NCBI GenBank assembly: GCA_000307305.1
Contig: DF158888.1
Span: 33,034 to 97,033, forward strand
Source: Enterobacteriaceae bacterium B14
GTDB taxonomy: Bacteria; Pseudomonadota; Gammaproteobacteria; Enterobacterales; Enterobacteriaceae
Reading direction: 5' to 3'
Length of the DNA stretch: 64,000 nucleotides
Part shown: positions 1 to 8,743 of the stretch, in pieces
Layout of the letters: each line of letters starts with the position of its first letter
Numbering within the stretch: position 1 is the first letter of the stretch
Translations under genes and position numbers: made by a program
The notes under the pieces: generated by a model
Seen by the model: the letters and a program-made list of their open reading frames with translations, nothing else
What the model was told of the DNA's origin: nothing
Databases searched by the model: none

Positions 1-1385
<1,385 letters not shown>

Positions 1386-2003
1386 CTAATGGTCGGGGTG
1401 CTGATAGCTAAATATGGGCAAACCGAGATGGAATCTCAATGCGATCAGGCGAGAGCTAAATCCTGTCAGTAGCGTCACAATAATAATGATGTCTTGTGGT
1501 ACGGCAAAATATTGCAACCCAAGATATAGCCATGCTGCAGCAAAGGAGATCCCTGCATAAAGCTCTTTTTGAAATACGAGAGGAATTCTGTTGCAGAATA
1601 AATCGCGAATAATGCCACCAAAAACACCAGTAATTACAGCGGCAATAGACGCAATAATGGGGCCATAACCCATATCTAGGGCAACTTGAGTACCAATAAT
1701 AGAGAAAACGATTAATCCAACCGCATCGAGCAAGAGGAATAGTTTTCGCAGGTGTTTCATTAATGGAGCTATCCAGATAGTAAAAATGGCAGCAACGACA
1801 ACAATGACAATATATTGCGGATGTTTCACCCAAGTGAGAGGGTAATGGCCTAGCAACATATCGCGGACAGATCCGCCACCGAGGGCTGTTCCTACCGCAA
1901 TAATAATCACACCAAAAGTATCCATTTTTCTGCGACCGGCGGCTAAAGCACCTGTCATAGCTTCAGCAGTGATACCAATAACATAGAGAATACTTAATAG
2001 CAT
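1386..2003 (-). CDS. yicG: YicG, UPF0126/TRIC-type inner-membrane protein
   Basis: A 205-residue, very hydrophobic protein with about six to seven membrane segments. Two internal repeats each carry the family signature: GGGSVRD near residues 42-48 and GGIIRD near 129-134. This duplicated glycine-rich motif is typical of the bacterial UPF0126/TRIC family, relatives of which form trimeric cation channels. A channel or transport role is inferred from the family, and the substrate in enterics is not established. The length matches E. coli YicG. It is convergent with ligB with no bases between the two stop codons, so the two transcripts must overlap. Confidence 0.92.
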   Translation of the reverse strand: MLLSILYVIGITAEAMTGALAAGRRKMDTFGVIIIAVGTALGGGSVRDMLLGHYPLTWVKHPQYIVIVVVAAIFTIWIAPLMKHLRKLFLLLDAVGLIVFSIIGTQVALDMGYGPIIASIAAVITGVFGGIIRDLFCNRIPLVFQKELYAGISFAAAWLYLGLQYFAVPQDIIIIVTLLTGFSSRLIALRFHLGLPIFSYQHPDH

Positions 2004-2174
2004 GGGGCTAACACCAGCAGCAAATTAGGCTGCAAGCTTAGATTTTAGCGATAAATTCTACGAGTGAGTTTTTTTAAATGTTTACTAATTCATTATTTTT
2101 TCTAATGCTAAATGCGCTATTTATCAGGTTTAATAGCATGAAATAGATCATTAAGCATGAGATAAATTAAAGCA

Positions 2175-2432
2175 TTATTTCTCTTCATCGGACTCAGTAA
2201 GCTGGGCCAGATGTTTTTTATAAACTTGGATGAGTCGGTACTTTTTAAACCAAATATAGGATGAAACGATAGTGGTGCCACCAGAGAGTGCGAGTACACC
2301 TATCTCGGGTGCATAAAAAACCATCAAAACAAAGTAGATAAATGAGGAGATCGCCATCCATTTTGCCGTGTTGCCGACAGAGGCTTTTTCTATTTTTAAT
2401 CTGCGGATTTGCTCTTCGTGGCTTATTCCCAT
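2175..2432 (-). CDS. Small two-TM membrane protein of unknown function
   Basis: An 85-residue protein starting at the ATG at 2432. A strong ribosome-binding site (AAGGAGAA, about 7 bases upstream) supports this start over an upstream in-frame one. It has a charged N-terminus (GISHEEQIRRLKIEK), two hydrophobic segments at about residues 24-40 and 42-61, and a basic then acidic tail ending SDEEK. I do not recognise the family. It lies alone between yicG and the lipid A acyltransferase gene, with its own RBS, so it is probably expressed. No function is proposed. Confidence 0.7.
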   Translation of the reverse strand: MGISHEEQIRRLKIEKASVGNTAKWMAISSFIYFVLMVFYAPEIGVLALSGGTTIVSSYIWFKKYRLIQVYKKHLAQLTESDEEK

Positions 2433-2777
2433 AATAATTTCTCCTTCCTTGGTTACTTGAAACCTACGGCTTGCGAGATGTGCAGGCACTCGGTTTTATC
2501 TGACGTTATAAAATATAGGAATTGTGGGGTTGATTAAATGCCTATGGGCGATATTTTTATACGATCTTGAGGAGTTGGAACGCGTCAGGTCAAGCAAACA
2601 GTTCATAATACGTTTCTTATCGATACGATACTGATATCCTACCCGTCAAAATTCAGTCAATACTCCTTTTTTATGAAACATCGGAATATTGCGTATTAAC
2701 ATGATAGCGTTACAGTTGAGCACCCAAATCATTGGTTTTTTCTTTTTTAGCTGTGATGCCTTGGTAGCAGAGATCTT
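2433..2777. other. 345-bp intergenic region upstream of the lipid A acyltransferase gene
   Basis: AT-rich spacer between two divergent genes. It must hold promoters for the 85-aa gene (minus strand) and the acyltransferase (plus strand). I see no strong sigma-70 hexamer pair at standard spacing, no stem-loop terminator and no credible ORF. Confidence 0.5.
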
Positions 2778-3701
2778 ATGACCAACCTCCCTACATTTCG
2801 TTTATCGCTTCTTGCCCCCCGTTATTGGCTAACGTGGTTCGGTCTTGTTGTTCTGTACTTGATTGTTCAGCTTCCTTATCCGATTTTGTTTCGTTTTGGC
2901 CACTCTATTGGTCGGCTTGCTATGCCTTTTTTAAAACGTCGTGTTGCCGTTGCCGAGCGTAATTTGAAGCTGTGCTTTCCTGAGCTAACAAAGAAAGAGA
3001 TTGATAAGCGTGTGATTCGTAACTTTGAATCTACGGGAATGGGGTTATTAGAAACGGGAATGGCGTGGTTTTGGTCAGACCGCCGAATTAAGAAGTGGTG
3101 CAAGGTAGAAAACCGTGAATATATGGACCAAGCCAGAGAGGGCGGCAAGGGCGTTTTGCTGATAGGGCTTCACTTCCTGACGTTAGAACTTGGGGGGCGC
3201 ATTTTCGGAATGTATAACCCGGGTATTGGTGTCTACCGCCCCAATGATAATAAGGTGTTGGATTGGGTTCAGTTACGCGGGCGTTTGCGTTCTAACAAGT
3301 CATTTATTGGGCGTAATGATACTAAGGGTATGATTCGGGTACTCCGAGCGGGAGAAATTCTGTGGTATGCCCCTGATCATGATTACGGCCCTAAAAATAG
3401 TGTATTTGCTTCACTTTTTGCTGTGCCTAAAGCAGCGACAACCATCGGAACGAGTATTTTGATGCGCATGGGCAAACCCTCTATTTTACCTTTCACGCCT
3501 GTTAGAAATGATGATGGTAGTGGCTATCGGGTTCTGGTTTCTCCTCCTGTTGAGGGGTTTCCTTTAGAAGATTCTCTGGCTGGTGCAGAGTTTATGAACC
3601 GGATTGTTGAAAAAGAGATTATGAAGGCACCTGATCAATACATGTGGTTACATCGTCGTTTTAAGACTCGCCCTGAAGGTGAGCCTTCTTTGTACAATTA
3701 G
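2778..3701 (+). CDS. lpxL: Lipid A biosynthesis acyltransferase, LpxL/LpxP type
   Basis: A 307-residue member of the LpxL/HtrB family. This inner-membrane enzyme adds a secondary acyl chain from acyl-ACP to Kdo2-lipid IVA. One N-terminal membrane anchor (about residues 16-36) is followed by the catalytic HX4E motif His132/Glu137 (HFLTLE), the same numbering as E. coli LpxL. The YRPNDN, RGRLRSNKS and YAPDHDYG family blocks and the HRRFKTRPEG end are also present. LpxL (lauroyl) and the cold-induced paralogue LpxP (palmitoleoyl) cannot be separated with certainty here. The start MTNLP and PDHDYG favour LpxL; the end EPSLYN resembles LpxP. It is monocistronic and followed by a hairpin. Confidence 0.85.
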   Translation: MTNLPTFRLSLLAPRYWLTWFGLVVLYLIVQLPYPILFRFGHSIGRLAMPFLKRRVAVAERNLKLCFPELTKKEIDKRVIRNFESTGMGLLETGMAWFWSDRRIKKWCKVENREYMDQAREGGKGVLLIGLHFLTLELGGRIFGMYNPGIGVYRPNDNKVLDWVQLRGRLRSNKSFIGRNDTKGMIRVLRAGEILWYAPDHDYGPKNSVFASLFAVPKAATTIGTSILMRMGKPSILPFTPVRNDDGSGYRVLVSPPVEGFPLEDSLAGAEFMNRIVEKEIMKAPDQYMWLHRRFKTRPEGEPSLYN

Positions 3702-3725
3702 TTTCTAGTATTATTGCAGAGTAAC

Positions 3726-3747
3726 TGCGAATTTTTCGCAATTTTTT
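3726..3747 (+). terminator. Rho-independent terminator of the lipid A acyltransferase gene
   Basis: A 6-bp inverted repeat (TGCGAA / TTCGCA) with a 3-base loop is followed by a T-rich run, 25 bases after the stop codon. Confidence 0.65.
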
Positions 3748-3916
3748 ACCCTGCGTTTTCGTAGTTTTAGGGGGAGATTTTGGAACACGAATATAACGTT
3801 TAGCAGTAGAGTATTTATGTCTCCGTTCTCTATGCACCACTTTTCTAGCTTAATACCTGTTTGAGATGTACTTCTCTTGCTCTGCCCCAATCAGTTTTAG
3901 CCATGCTGTCCTCATA

Positions 3917-3945
3917 ACAAAAAGCCCTGACGGTTAGGTCAGGGC
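3917..3945 (-). terminator. Terminator of the 69-aa SOS-box gene
   Basis: An 8-bp perfect stem (GCCCTGAC / GTCAGGGC, 3924-3945) with a 6-base loop. Read on the minus strand it is followed by a run of five T. It lies just downstream of the stop at 3957. Confidence 0.8.
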
Positions 3946-3956
3946 GGCGATTTTAG

Positions 3957-4166
3957 TTATAAAATATTCAGAATATTGTGTAGTTTATCTCGACCCTTCG
4001 CAGTATCAATAGCTGCATCATTAATCAGTAATGCAAGAGCCCTGCCAATAGCATCCTGTCTCCGAGCGGCCATGCTATTAGTTTCATGTAAGTCTGACAT
4101 CATTGAATTGATGTCCTCAGTATGTTTTTTTAGTGCAGTTAAAATGTCGTTATAATTATCATTCAT
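3957..4166 (-). CDS. 69-aa orphan protein downstream of a LexA box
   Basis: The ATG at 4166 has an AGGAAA ribosome-binding site 8 bases upstream and gives 69 residues (MNDNYNDILT... ending HNILNIL). The protein is soluble, rich in Asn, Asp and Ala, with no Cys and no membrane segment, and is probably all helical (DILTALKKHTEDINSMMSDL, then AIGRALALLINDAAI). I do not recognise the family. A LexA-type SOS box lies 42 bases upstream of the start codon and a good terminator follows the stop, so this looks like a self-contained SOS-regulated unit. It sits next to phage spanin genes and may be phage-derived. In E. coli the yicC-yicG interval holds the SOS gene dinD, but this protein does not resemble DinD. 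Confidence 0.65.
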   Translation of the reverse strand: MNDNYNDILTALKKHTEDINSMMSDLHETNSMAARRQDAIGRALALLINDAAIDTAKGRDKLHNILNIL

Positions 4167-4207
4167 AATTTTAATTTCCTTTTTATTTGTTGTTATGTCA
4201 CCCAGAC

Positions 4208-4227
4208 CACTGTCTGGATAAACAGTA
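4208..4227 (-). promoter_or_regulatory. LexA (SOS) box, overlapping a -10-like TATACT
   Basis: The core is CTGT-N8-ACAG with correct 8-base spacing; the plus-strand 20-mer runs from CACTGT to ACAGTA. Minus-strand TATACT overlaps its upstream edge, so LexA binding would block a promoter here. The -35 is weak by eye. The site precedes the 69-aa ORF. Confidence 0.7.
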
Positions 4228-4451
4228 TATAAAAAGAAGAGCATGACACCTACTTTTTGACTTCTTTTTCATAGACCTATTGGTAGTTAAAACAAATAAA
4301 ACAAGAATATCTTTGTATATGAATATCACGTGGAAAAATTGACATTTCATAGATAAAAAAAAGCCACGGATAACCAAACTCTGGGTGAACGGTAGGTGTT
4401 ATCTGTAGCTTTGCGTTATCGCAGACACTCAGTGAATGCCTGCTGTAATAC

Positions 4452-4793
4452 CTAATTACACTGAGTTCTGATGTATTCCTGTAACCCGTCAATCTGAGAT
4501 TTTGATGTCGCTATTCTATCTCTGAGAGTCCAATAATTTCGTTCAGCGGTGTTATCAAGTCTGAGGCTGGCTGCGTCAGACTTGCCGGTGGCAGTGGTGA
4601 AACTAGGCACGGCTTTGGGGTAACTTGCCTTGATGAGCAATTTGCGCTTGCCAGACTCAACATCAACACGCAAACGCTCAACCTCATTTAGAGAAACTCT
4701 CGCTTTATCTAACTGACCTGTTTTCAGCCGTGCAACTAACGACATAAACATAGCTACGCCAACAGTTATAAATGTGATTCGACTCCACACCAA
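4452..4793 (-). CDS. Rz: Phage lambda-type Rz inner-membrane spanin subunit, shortened
   Basis: A 113-residue protein with an N-terminal membrane anchor (about residues 6-21) and a coiled-coil-like stretch (QLDKARVSLNEVERLRVDVE). Its C-terminus matches lambda Rz closely: NTAERNYWTLRDRI against lambda DTAERDYFTLRERL, and a final TQCN against EQCR, keeping the terminal cysteine. Rz with Rz1 spans the periplasm and fuses the two membranes in the last step of phage lysis. Lambda Rz has 153 residues; about 40 are missing between the anchor and the conserved half, so this copy may not span the periplasm. No holin, endolysin or other phage gene adjoins it. It is a prophage relic or a co-opted gene. 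Confidence 0.85.
   Translation of the reverse strand: MVWSRITFITVGVAMFMSLVARLKTGQLDKARVSLNEVERLRVDVESGKRKLLIKASYPKAVPSFTTATGKSDAASLRLDNTAERNYWTLRDRIATSKSQIDGLQEYIRTQCN
4511..4687 (-). CDS. Rz1: Rz1-like outer-membrane spanin lipoprotein nested in the +1 frame of Rz
   Basis: Reading Rz in its +1 frame gives an open 58-codon ORF from the ATG at 4687 to a TAG at 4511-4513. Lambda Rz1 has 60 residues and uses the same nested arrangement. The product has a hydrophobic leader (LSVCVLMLSLASANC), a proline-rich middle (VTPKPCLVSPLPP) and an end TPLNEII that matches lambda Rz1 TPLNGII. The predicted lipidated residue is Cys17, but the residue before it is Asn (SANC) rather than the usual Gly/Ala, so processing is uncertain. 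Survival of both reading frames without a stop argues against long neutral decay. It is too short and too overlapped to be found by a simple ORF scan. Confidence 0.75.
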   Translation of the reverse strand: MRLSVCVLMLSLASANCSSRQVTPKPCLVSPLPPASLTQPASDLITPLNEIIGLSEIE

Positions 4794-4804
4794 AACCCCC
4801 TAAG

Positions 4805-4826
4805 CAAAAACCCGCCGTAGCGGATT
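4805..4826 (-). terminator. Small terminator-like hairpin just upstream of Rz
   Basis: On the minus strand a CCGC-TACG-GCGG hairpin, extended by flanking A-T/G-T pairs, is followed by GTTTTT. It would separate the spanin genes from transcription arriving from the yicC side. Confidence 0.6.
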
Positions 4827-4851
4827 GGTTTATTCAATATCACAGGGGAAA

Positions 4852-4975
4852 CTACAGAGCGATCTCTTCCATATTGCCACGATTAATGATGATAAAGTCT
4901 GCCTTCCTTGCTAATTGCAACATAGATTCAAGCAGCCCTATATGCCCATTTTTCCTGATTATAGTGGACAACCAA
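4852..4975 (-). pseudogene. Possible 3' remnant of an unidentified gene
   Basis: On the minus strand about 39 codons remain open before a TAG at 4852-4854, ending ADFIIINRGNMEEIAL. The composition is protein-like, with a plausible helix and strand pattern, but there is no start codon with an RBS. It lies between the yicC terminator and the spanin genes, so it may be the tail of a deleted phage gene. I cannot identify it, and chance openness is not excluded. Confidence 0.25.
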
Positions 4976-5004
4976 AAAGCCCGATTTATGCAGGCTTTTT
5001 GGTT
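4970..5004 (-). terminator. yicC terminator hairpin
   Basis: A 12-bp inverted repeat (AACCAAAAAGCC / GGCTTTTTGGTT) lies 30-65 bases after the yicC stop. The T-run sits in the 3' arm on the minus strand, and further T residues follow on the plus strand. Confidence 0.7.
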
Positions 5005-5034
5005 TTTTGCAGTCTGTTGATTTTTACTAAATAA

Positions 5035-5898
5035 TTACTCGATATTCTGAATTTGTTCTCTCATCTGCTCTATCAATACCTTTAACTCGATAGACGATGC
5101 AGTGACGTCGGCATTAATCGATTTTGATGCCAGCGTATTCGCTTCACGGTTAAATTCCTGCATCATAAAGTCCAGACGGCGGCCGACGGCTTCTTTCTTA
5201 CCTAAAATAACGTAGGTTTCTTTAACGTGGGCTTCGAGACGGTCTAACTCTTCTGCCACATCAATACGTTGAGCCATCAAAATAAGCTCTTGTTCCAGTC
5301 TGTTATTTTCTAACTGAATTTGAGCGTCTTCTAATTTGGCTTGTAACTTCTCACGCTGCCACTGAAGAATATTTGGCATATGTTGGCGAACGCTGGCGAT
5401 TTGCTGGGTTACGCCATTTAAGCGCTGTTCGATCAATGTCTTCAGCTCAGTACCTTCACGCTCACGGGCAACAACGAATTCGTCCAGTGCAGTATCTAAT
5501 GCCGCAAGAAGTTGGGTGCTAATGGTATCGAGATCCTGTTCTGCTGCTGCCATAACCCCTGGCCAACGCAGGATATCAACGGGGTTAATCTCGCCTTCAT
5601 CGCTTTGCATTTTGACCCAGTTGGCGGCTTGAACGAGCTGTTTAGCCAGTTTTTCGTTTAAAATGAGTTCGCTTTGAGCAGAAGGGTCGACTTCAAAACG
5701 CAAGTTACACTCAACTTTACCTCTCGTTAGACGAGAACGGATCCGTTCACGGATGACGGGCTCTAAACTGCGGAATTGCTCGGGCAAACGGATGTAGGTT
5801 TCAAGATAACGTTGATTAACAGAACGCAGCTCCCAAGCTGCGCTACCCCATTCGCCTTTAATTTCGCGCCGGGCATAAGCGGTCATACTGCGGATCAT
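5035..5898 (-). CDS. yicC: YicC-family endoribonuclease
   Basis: 287 residues from the ATG at 5898 (MIRSMTAYARRE), the same length and start as E. coli YicC; an upstream in-frame extension is not conserved. Features are the N-terminal YicC domain (SMTAYARRE, LRSVNQRYLE, RGKVEC) and the C-terminal DUF1732 block (DRLEAHVKE, GRRLDFMMQEFNREANTLASK). The family are metal-dependent endoribonucleases; in E. coli YicC affects turnover of small RNAs such as RyhB. The gene is divergent from rph with about 127 bp between start codons, the usual enterobacterial arrangement. Confidence 0.95.
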   Translation of the reverse strand: MIRSMTAYARREIKGEWGSAAWELRSVNQRYLETYIRLPEQFRSLEPVIRERIRSRLTRGKVECNLRFEVDPSAQSELILNEKLAKQLVQAANWVKMQSDEGEINPVDILRWPGVMAAAEQDLDTISTQLLAALDTALDEFVVAREREGTELKTLIEQRLNGVTQQIASVRQHMPNILQWQREKLQAKLEDAQIQLENNRLEQELILMAQRIDVAEELDRLEAHVKETYVILGKKEAVGRRLDFMMQEFNREANTLASKSINADVTASSIELKVLIEQMREQIQNIE

Positions 5899-6025
5899 GG
5901 TGTGCACCAGTAGATTAGGGAAAGATAGTGGGATTATAGCGTCGCTATTACGGGCAAGATAGGCATTCAATCACGAAGCCCGTATAATGTGCGACTAACT
6001 TAGATTATTTGCCGGAGATGACCTT

Positions 6026-6742
6026 ATGCGTCCTGCAGGCCGAAGTGCACAACAAGTCCGCCCCCTCAAGTTGACCCGCGATTATACCAAACATGCTGAA
6101 GGCTCAGTGTTGGTGGAGTTTGGCGATACAAAAGTTCTTTGTACTGCAACTGTTGAAGAGGGCGTACCACGTTTTCTGAAAGGTCAGGGCCAAGGTTGGA
6201 TCACGGCAGAGTACGGAATGCTACCGCGTTCTACACATAGCCGTAATGCACGTGAAGCGGCAAAAGGGAAACAGGGCGGCAGAACGCTGGAAATTCAGCG
6301 TCTAATTGCACGTTCTTTGCGGGCTGCGGTCGATTTGAAGAAGCTCGGTGAGTTTAATATTACGTTGGACTGTGATGTATTGCAGGCTGATGGCGGCACG
6401 CGTACAGCATCTATTACTGGTGCTTGTGTTGCTTTGGCTGATGCTCTGAATAAGATGGTTGCACAAGGCAAACTGAAAGAGAATCCAATGAAAGGGATGG
6501 TGGCTGCGGTTTCTGTTGGCATCGTCGGTGGTGAGGCAGTATGCGATCTCGAGTATGTTGAAGACTCTGCGGCAGATACCGATATGAACGTCGTCATGAT
6601 GGAAGATGGACGAATGATTGAAGTTCAGGGGACAGCTGAAGGTGAGCCGTTCAGTCATGAAGAGCTTCTCTCTTTACTGGCCCTAGCCCGAGAGGGCATT
6701 ACGACTATCATTGCGGCACAGAAAGCGGTGCTAGCGAAATAG
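6026..6742 (+). CDS. rph: Ribonuclease PH, intact
   Basis: A 238-residue phosphorolytic 3'-5' exoribonuclease that trims tRNA 3' ends. It covers the whole RNase PH fold: start [13 protein letters not shown], the RNA-binding [11 protein letters not shown] loop, RTLEIQRLI and the C-terminal [15 protein letters not shown]. coli K-12 has a frameshift near the 3' end that removes activity and lowers pyrE expression; here the frame is complete. It is the first gene of an rph-pyrE unit with the attenuator between them. Confidence 0.96.
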   Translation: MRPAGRSAQQVRPLKLTRDYTKHAEGSVLVEFGDTKVLCTATVEEGVPRFLKGQGQGWITAEYGMLPRSTHSRNAREAAKGKQGGRTLEIQRLIARSLRAAVDLKKLGEFNITLDCDVLQADGGTRTASITGACVALADALNKMVAQGKLKENPMKGMVAAVSVGIVGGEAVCDLEYVEDSAADTDMNVVMMEDGRMIEVQGTAEGEPFSHEELLSLLALAREGITTIIAAQKAVLAK

Positions 6743-6750
6743 TTTTTAAA

Positions 6751-6776
6751 AGGCGACTGAGAAGTCGCCTTTTTTA
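6751..6776 (+). terminator. rph-pyrE attenuator
   Basis: An 8-bp stem (AGGCGACT / AGTCGCCT) with a GAGA loop and six T lies 9 bases after the rph stop and about 60 bases before pyrE. In E. coli this terminator is relieved by ribosomes that follow polymerase closely when UTP is low. The same logic is inferred here from position and structure. Confidence 0.85.
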
Positions 6777-6836
6777 TGTTTGTGAACAGCATCATGTTTG
6801 CAGGTTAAAAGAGAAATACAGACGAGGAGTAAACCC

Positions 6837-7478
6837 ATGAAAGCCTATCAGCGCCAGTTTATAGAATTTGCCCTAGGTAAGCAGGTTCTTAAATTTGGCG
6901 AATTTACCCTGAAATCTGGGCGGACTAGCCCTTATTTTTTTAATGCTGGGTTATTTAATACCGGGCGTGATTTGGCTCTATTAGGGCGTTTTTATGCTGA
7001 GGCCCTAGTTGATTCAGGGATTAATTTTGATGTGCTTTTTGGGCCTGCTTATAAAGGCATACCTATTGCAACGACCACGGCTGTGGCACTAGCAGAGCAC
7101 CACGATCGTGATGTGCCTTACTGTTTTAACCGTAAAGAAGCTAAAGATCACGGTGAAGGTGGGCTTTTAGTGGGGAGTGCTCTTGCTGGCAAGATTATGC
7201 TGGTTGATGACGTTATTACTGCGGGCACAGCTATCCGTGAGTCGATGGATATTATTAGTGCTCATGGGGCATCGTTGGCGGGTGTTCTCATCTCTTTAGA
7301 TCGTCAGGAAAGAGGCAGGGCTGAGGTATCAGCGATTCAGGAAGTCGAGAGAGATTATGGTTGTAAAGTGATCTCGATTATTACTCTGAGGGATTTAATC
7401 CATTATTTGGAAGAGAAGCCTGAAATGGCGGAGCATCTGTCTGCGGTGCGCGCATATCAGCAGATGTACGGCGTTTGA
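6837..7478 (+). CDS. pyrE: Orotate phosphoribosyltransferase
   Basis: 213 residues from the ATG at 6837, chosen for its GAGGAGT ribosome-binding site and family length; an in-frame start 39 bases upstream lacks support. It converts orotate and PRPP to OMP in pyrimidine synthesis. The catalytic loop [15 protein letters not shown] and the PRPP-binding motif [16 protein letters not shown] sequence ([16 protein letters not shown]) are present. Expression is probably set by the upstream attenuator. Confidence 0.96.
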   Translation: MKAYQRQFIEFALGKQVLKFGEFTLKSGRTSPYFFNAGLFNTGRDLALLGRFYAEALVDSGINFDVLFGPAYKGIPIATTTAVALAEHHDRDVPYCFNRKEAKDHGEGGLLVGSALAGKIMLVDDVITAGTAIRESMDIISAHGASLAGVLISLDRQERGRAEVSAIQEVERDYGCKVISIITLRDLIHYLEEKPEMAEHLSAVRAYQQMYGV

Positions 7479-7492
7479 TGTGAGAGAAATAT

Positions 7493-7519
7493 TAAATCAG
7501 GGCCTTAGGCCCTGATTTA
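7493..7519. terminator. Bidirectional terminator between pyrE and slmA
   Basis: A near-perfect palindrome (TAAATCAGGGCC / GGCCCTGATTTA) lies between two convergent genes, followed by T-rich sequence. Confidence 0.75.
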
Positions 7520-7536
7520 AGTTTTCAGTATTACTG

Positions 7537-8133
7537 TTATTGAAGCTGTATAGCTAACAATGGCCAGCGTGCTTCAAATTCCTGTGTTGGAAAATAACGG
7601 AACTCGGAGCGAACGAAACGCGAGAGCATCCCTTCACAAAATGCTAAAAGTTGGCTGGCGAGTAATGTTTCATCATGAGTGAAACCTTGACCTTCCCGCA
7701 TTTTTTTCTCGCGCAGCACTTGTCGTAACTGCGCCTCGATGCGCTCGAATAGTTGGTTAATCCGGCCCTGTAGGCGGTCTTGTTCAAACATGAGTGCGTG
7801 GCCTGTGATAATCCGTGTTAAGCCTGGATTTTTTTCAGCAAAGCCAAGAATTAGTAATAAAATTAATCTAATACGGTTTAGAGTCTCTTTTTCGTCTTGT
7901 AAAATCAGGTTGATTCGCGATGTTAAGCTATCTTCGATAAATTCGATGAGGCTATCAAACATACGCGTTTTGCTAGGAAAGTGCCGATAGAGTGCGGCTT
8001 CGGAAACACCGACATTAGCGGCCAGCTTTGCGGTCGTAATACGCTGGCTTCCATCACTGGATTCCAGCATCTGAGCCAGAGACTGGAGAATTTCCTCGCG
8101 GCGATTCCTTTTCGTATTCTCTTTTTCTGCCAT
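7537..8133 (-). CDS. slmA: Nucleoid occlusion factor SlmA
   Basis: A 198-residue TetR-family protein, exactly the E. coli length. The N-terminal HTH contains [27 protein letters not shown], a typical TetR recognition unit. The C-terminal ligand-like domain is conserved through [16 protein letters not shown]. SlmA binds palindromic sites over most of the chromosome except Ter and inhibits FtsZ assembly over the nucleoid. Its usual place is between pyrE and dut, as here. I saw no canonical SlmA site in the window. Confidence 0.95.
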   Translation of the reverse strand: MAEKENTKRNRREEILQSLAQMLESSDGSQRITTAKLAANVGVSEAALYRHFPSKTRMFDSLIEFIEDSLTSRINLILQDEKETLNRIRLILLLILGFAEKNPGLTRIITGHALMFEQDRLQGRINQLFERIEAQLRQVLREKKMREGQGFTHDETLLASQLLAFCEGMLSRFVRSEFRYFPTQEFEARWPLLAIQLQ

Positions 8134-8284
8134 GCCTTTCTTTAGACCCTTGGTAAAACGGTTATAGCTGTAAAAACCCTGAAGAAGGATTTACATAAAA
8201 CGCCGGTTTTTGCGTTATAAGCCGCGAGTAAACGTGGTTATGCAAATCTATCGCATCTATTTTACAATAAATGGGTCTTAAAAA

Positions 8285-8743
8285 TTATTGGCGACCAGAG
8301 TGACCAAAGCCACCTGTACCGCGCTCAGTGCTTTCAAAATCTTCAACAATGTTGAATTCAGCCTGAACGACAGGAACGAAAACCATTTGAGCAATTCGCT
8401 CGCCGGGTTCAATAGTAAAGCTGATTTGGCCTCGATTCCATACAGAAACCATTAGCTGGCCTTGATAATCCGAATCAATAAGCCCAACCAGATTACCTAA
8501 TACAACACCATGTTTATGCCCTAAACCAGAACGCGGCAAAATGACGGCGGCTAGGCTTGGGTCGGCAATATGAATCGCTAGCCCTGTCGGAAGAAGCGTT
8601 GTTTCTCCCGGATTAAGGACAACGGATTCGTCTAAACATACCCGAAGATCTAGCCCTGCGGAGCCTTCTGTTGCGTAAGTTGGCAATGGAAATTGCTGAC
8701 CAATACGTGTGTCTAGGATCTTAATGTCTATTTTTTTCGTCAT
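8285..8743 (-). CDS. dut: dUTP diphosphatase (dUTPase)
   Basis: A 152-residue trimeric dUTPase that hydrolyses dUTP to dUMP and PPi, limiting uracil in DNA and feeding dTMP synthesis. All five family motifs are visible: AGLDL (29-33), PRSGL (70-74), GLIDSDYQG (87-95), GERIAQM (114-120) and the C-terminal glycine-rich lid [10 protein letters not shown] (141-150). The start overlaps the 3' end of coaBC by 23 bases, so the two are co-transcribed and probably translationally coupled. Confidence 0.97.
   Translation of the reverse strand: MTKKIDIKILDTRIGQQFPLPTYATEGSAGLDLRVCLDESVVLNPGETTLLPTGLAIHIADPSLAAVILPRSGLGHKHGVVLGNLVGLIDSDYQGQLMVSVWNRGQISFTIEPGERIAQMVFVPVVQAEFNIVEDFESTERGTGGFGHSGRQ

Noticed and set aside
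2117..2299. 60-codon ORF overlapping the two-TM protein gene
   Set aside because: Frame shadow of the 85-aa gene with no RBS; peptide resembles low-complexity noise.
4277..4492. 71-codon minus-strand ORF between Rz and the 69-aa gene
   Set aside because: It overlaps the Rz end, has no RBS, no lipobox and no recognisable family. Rz1 is in a different frame.
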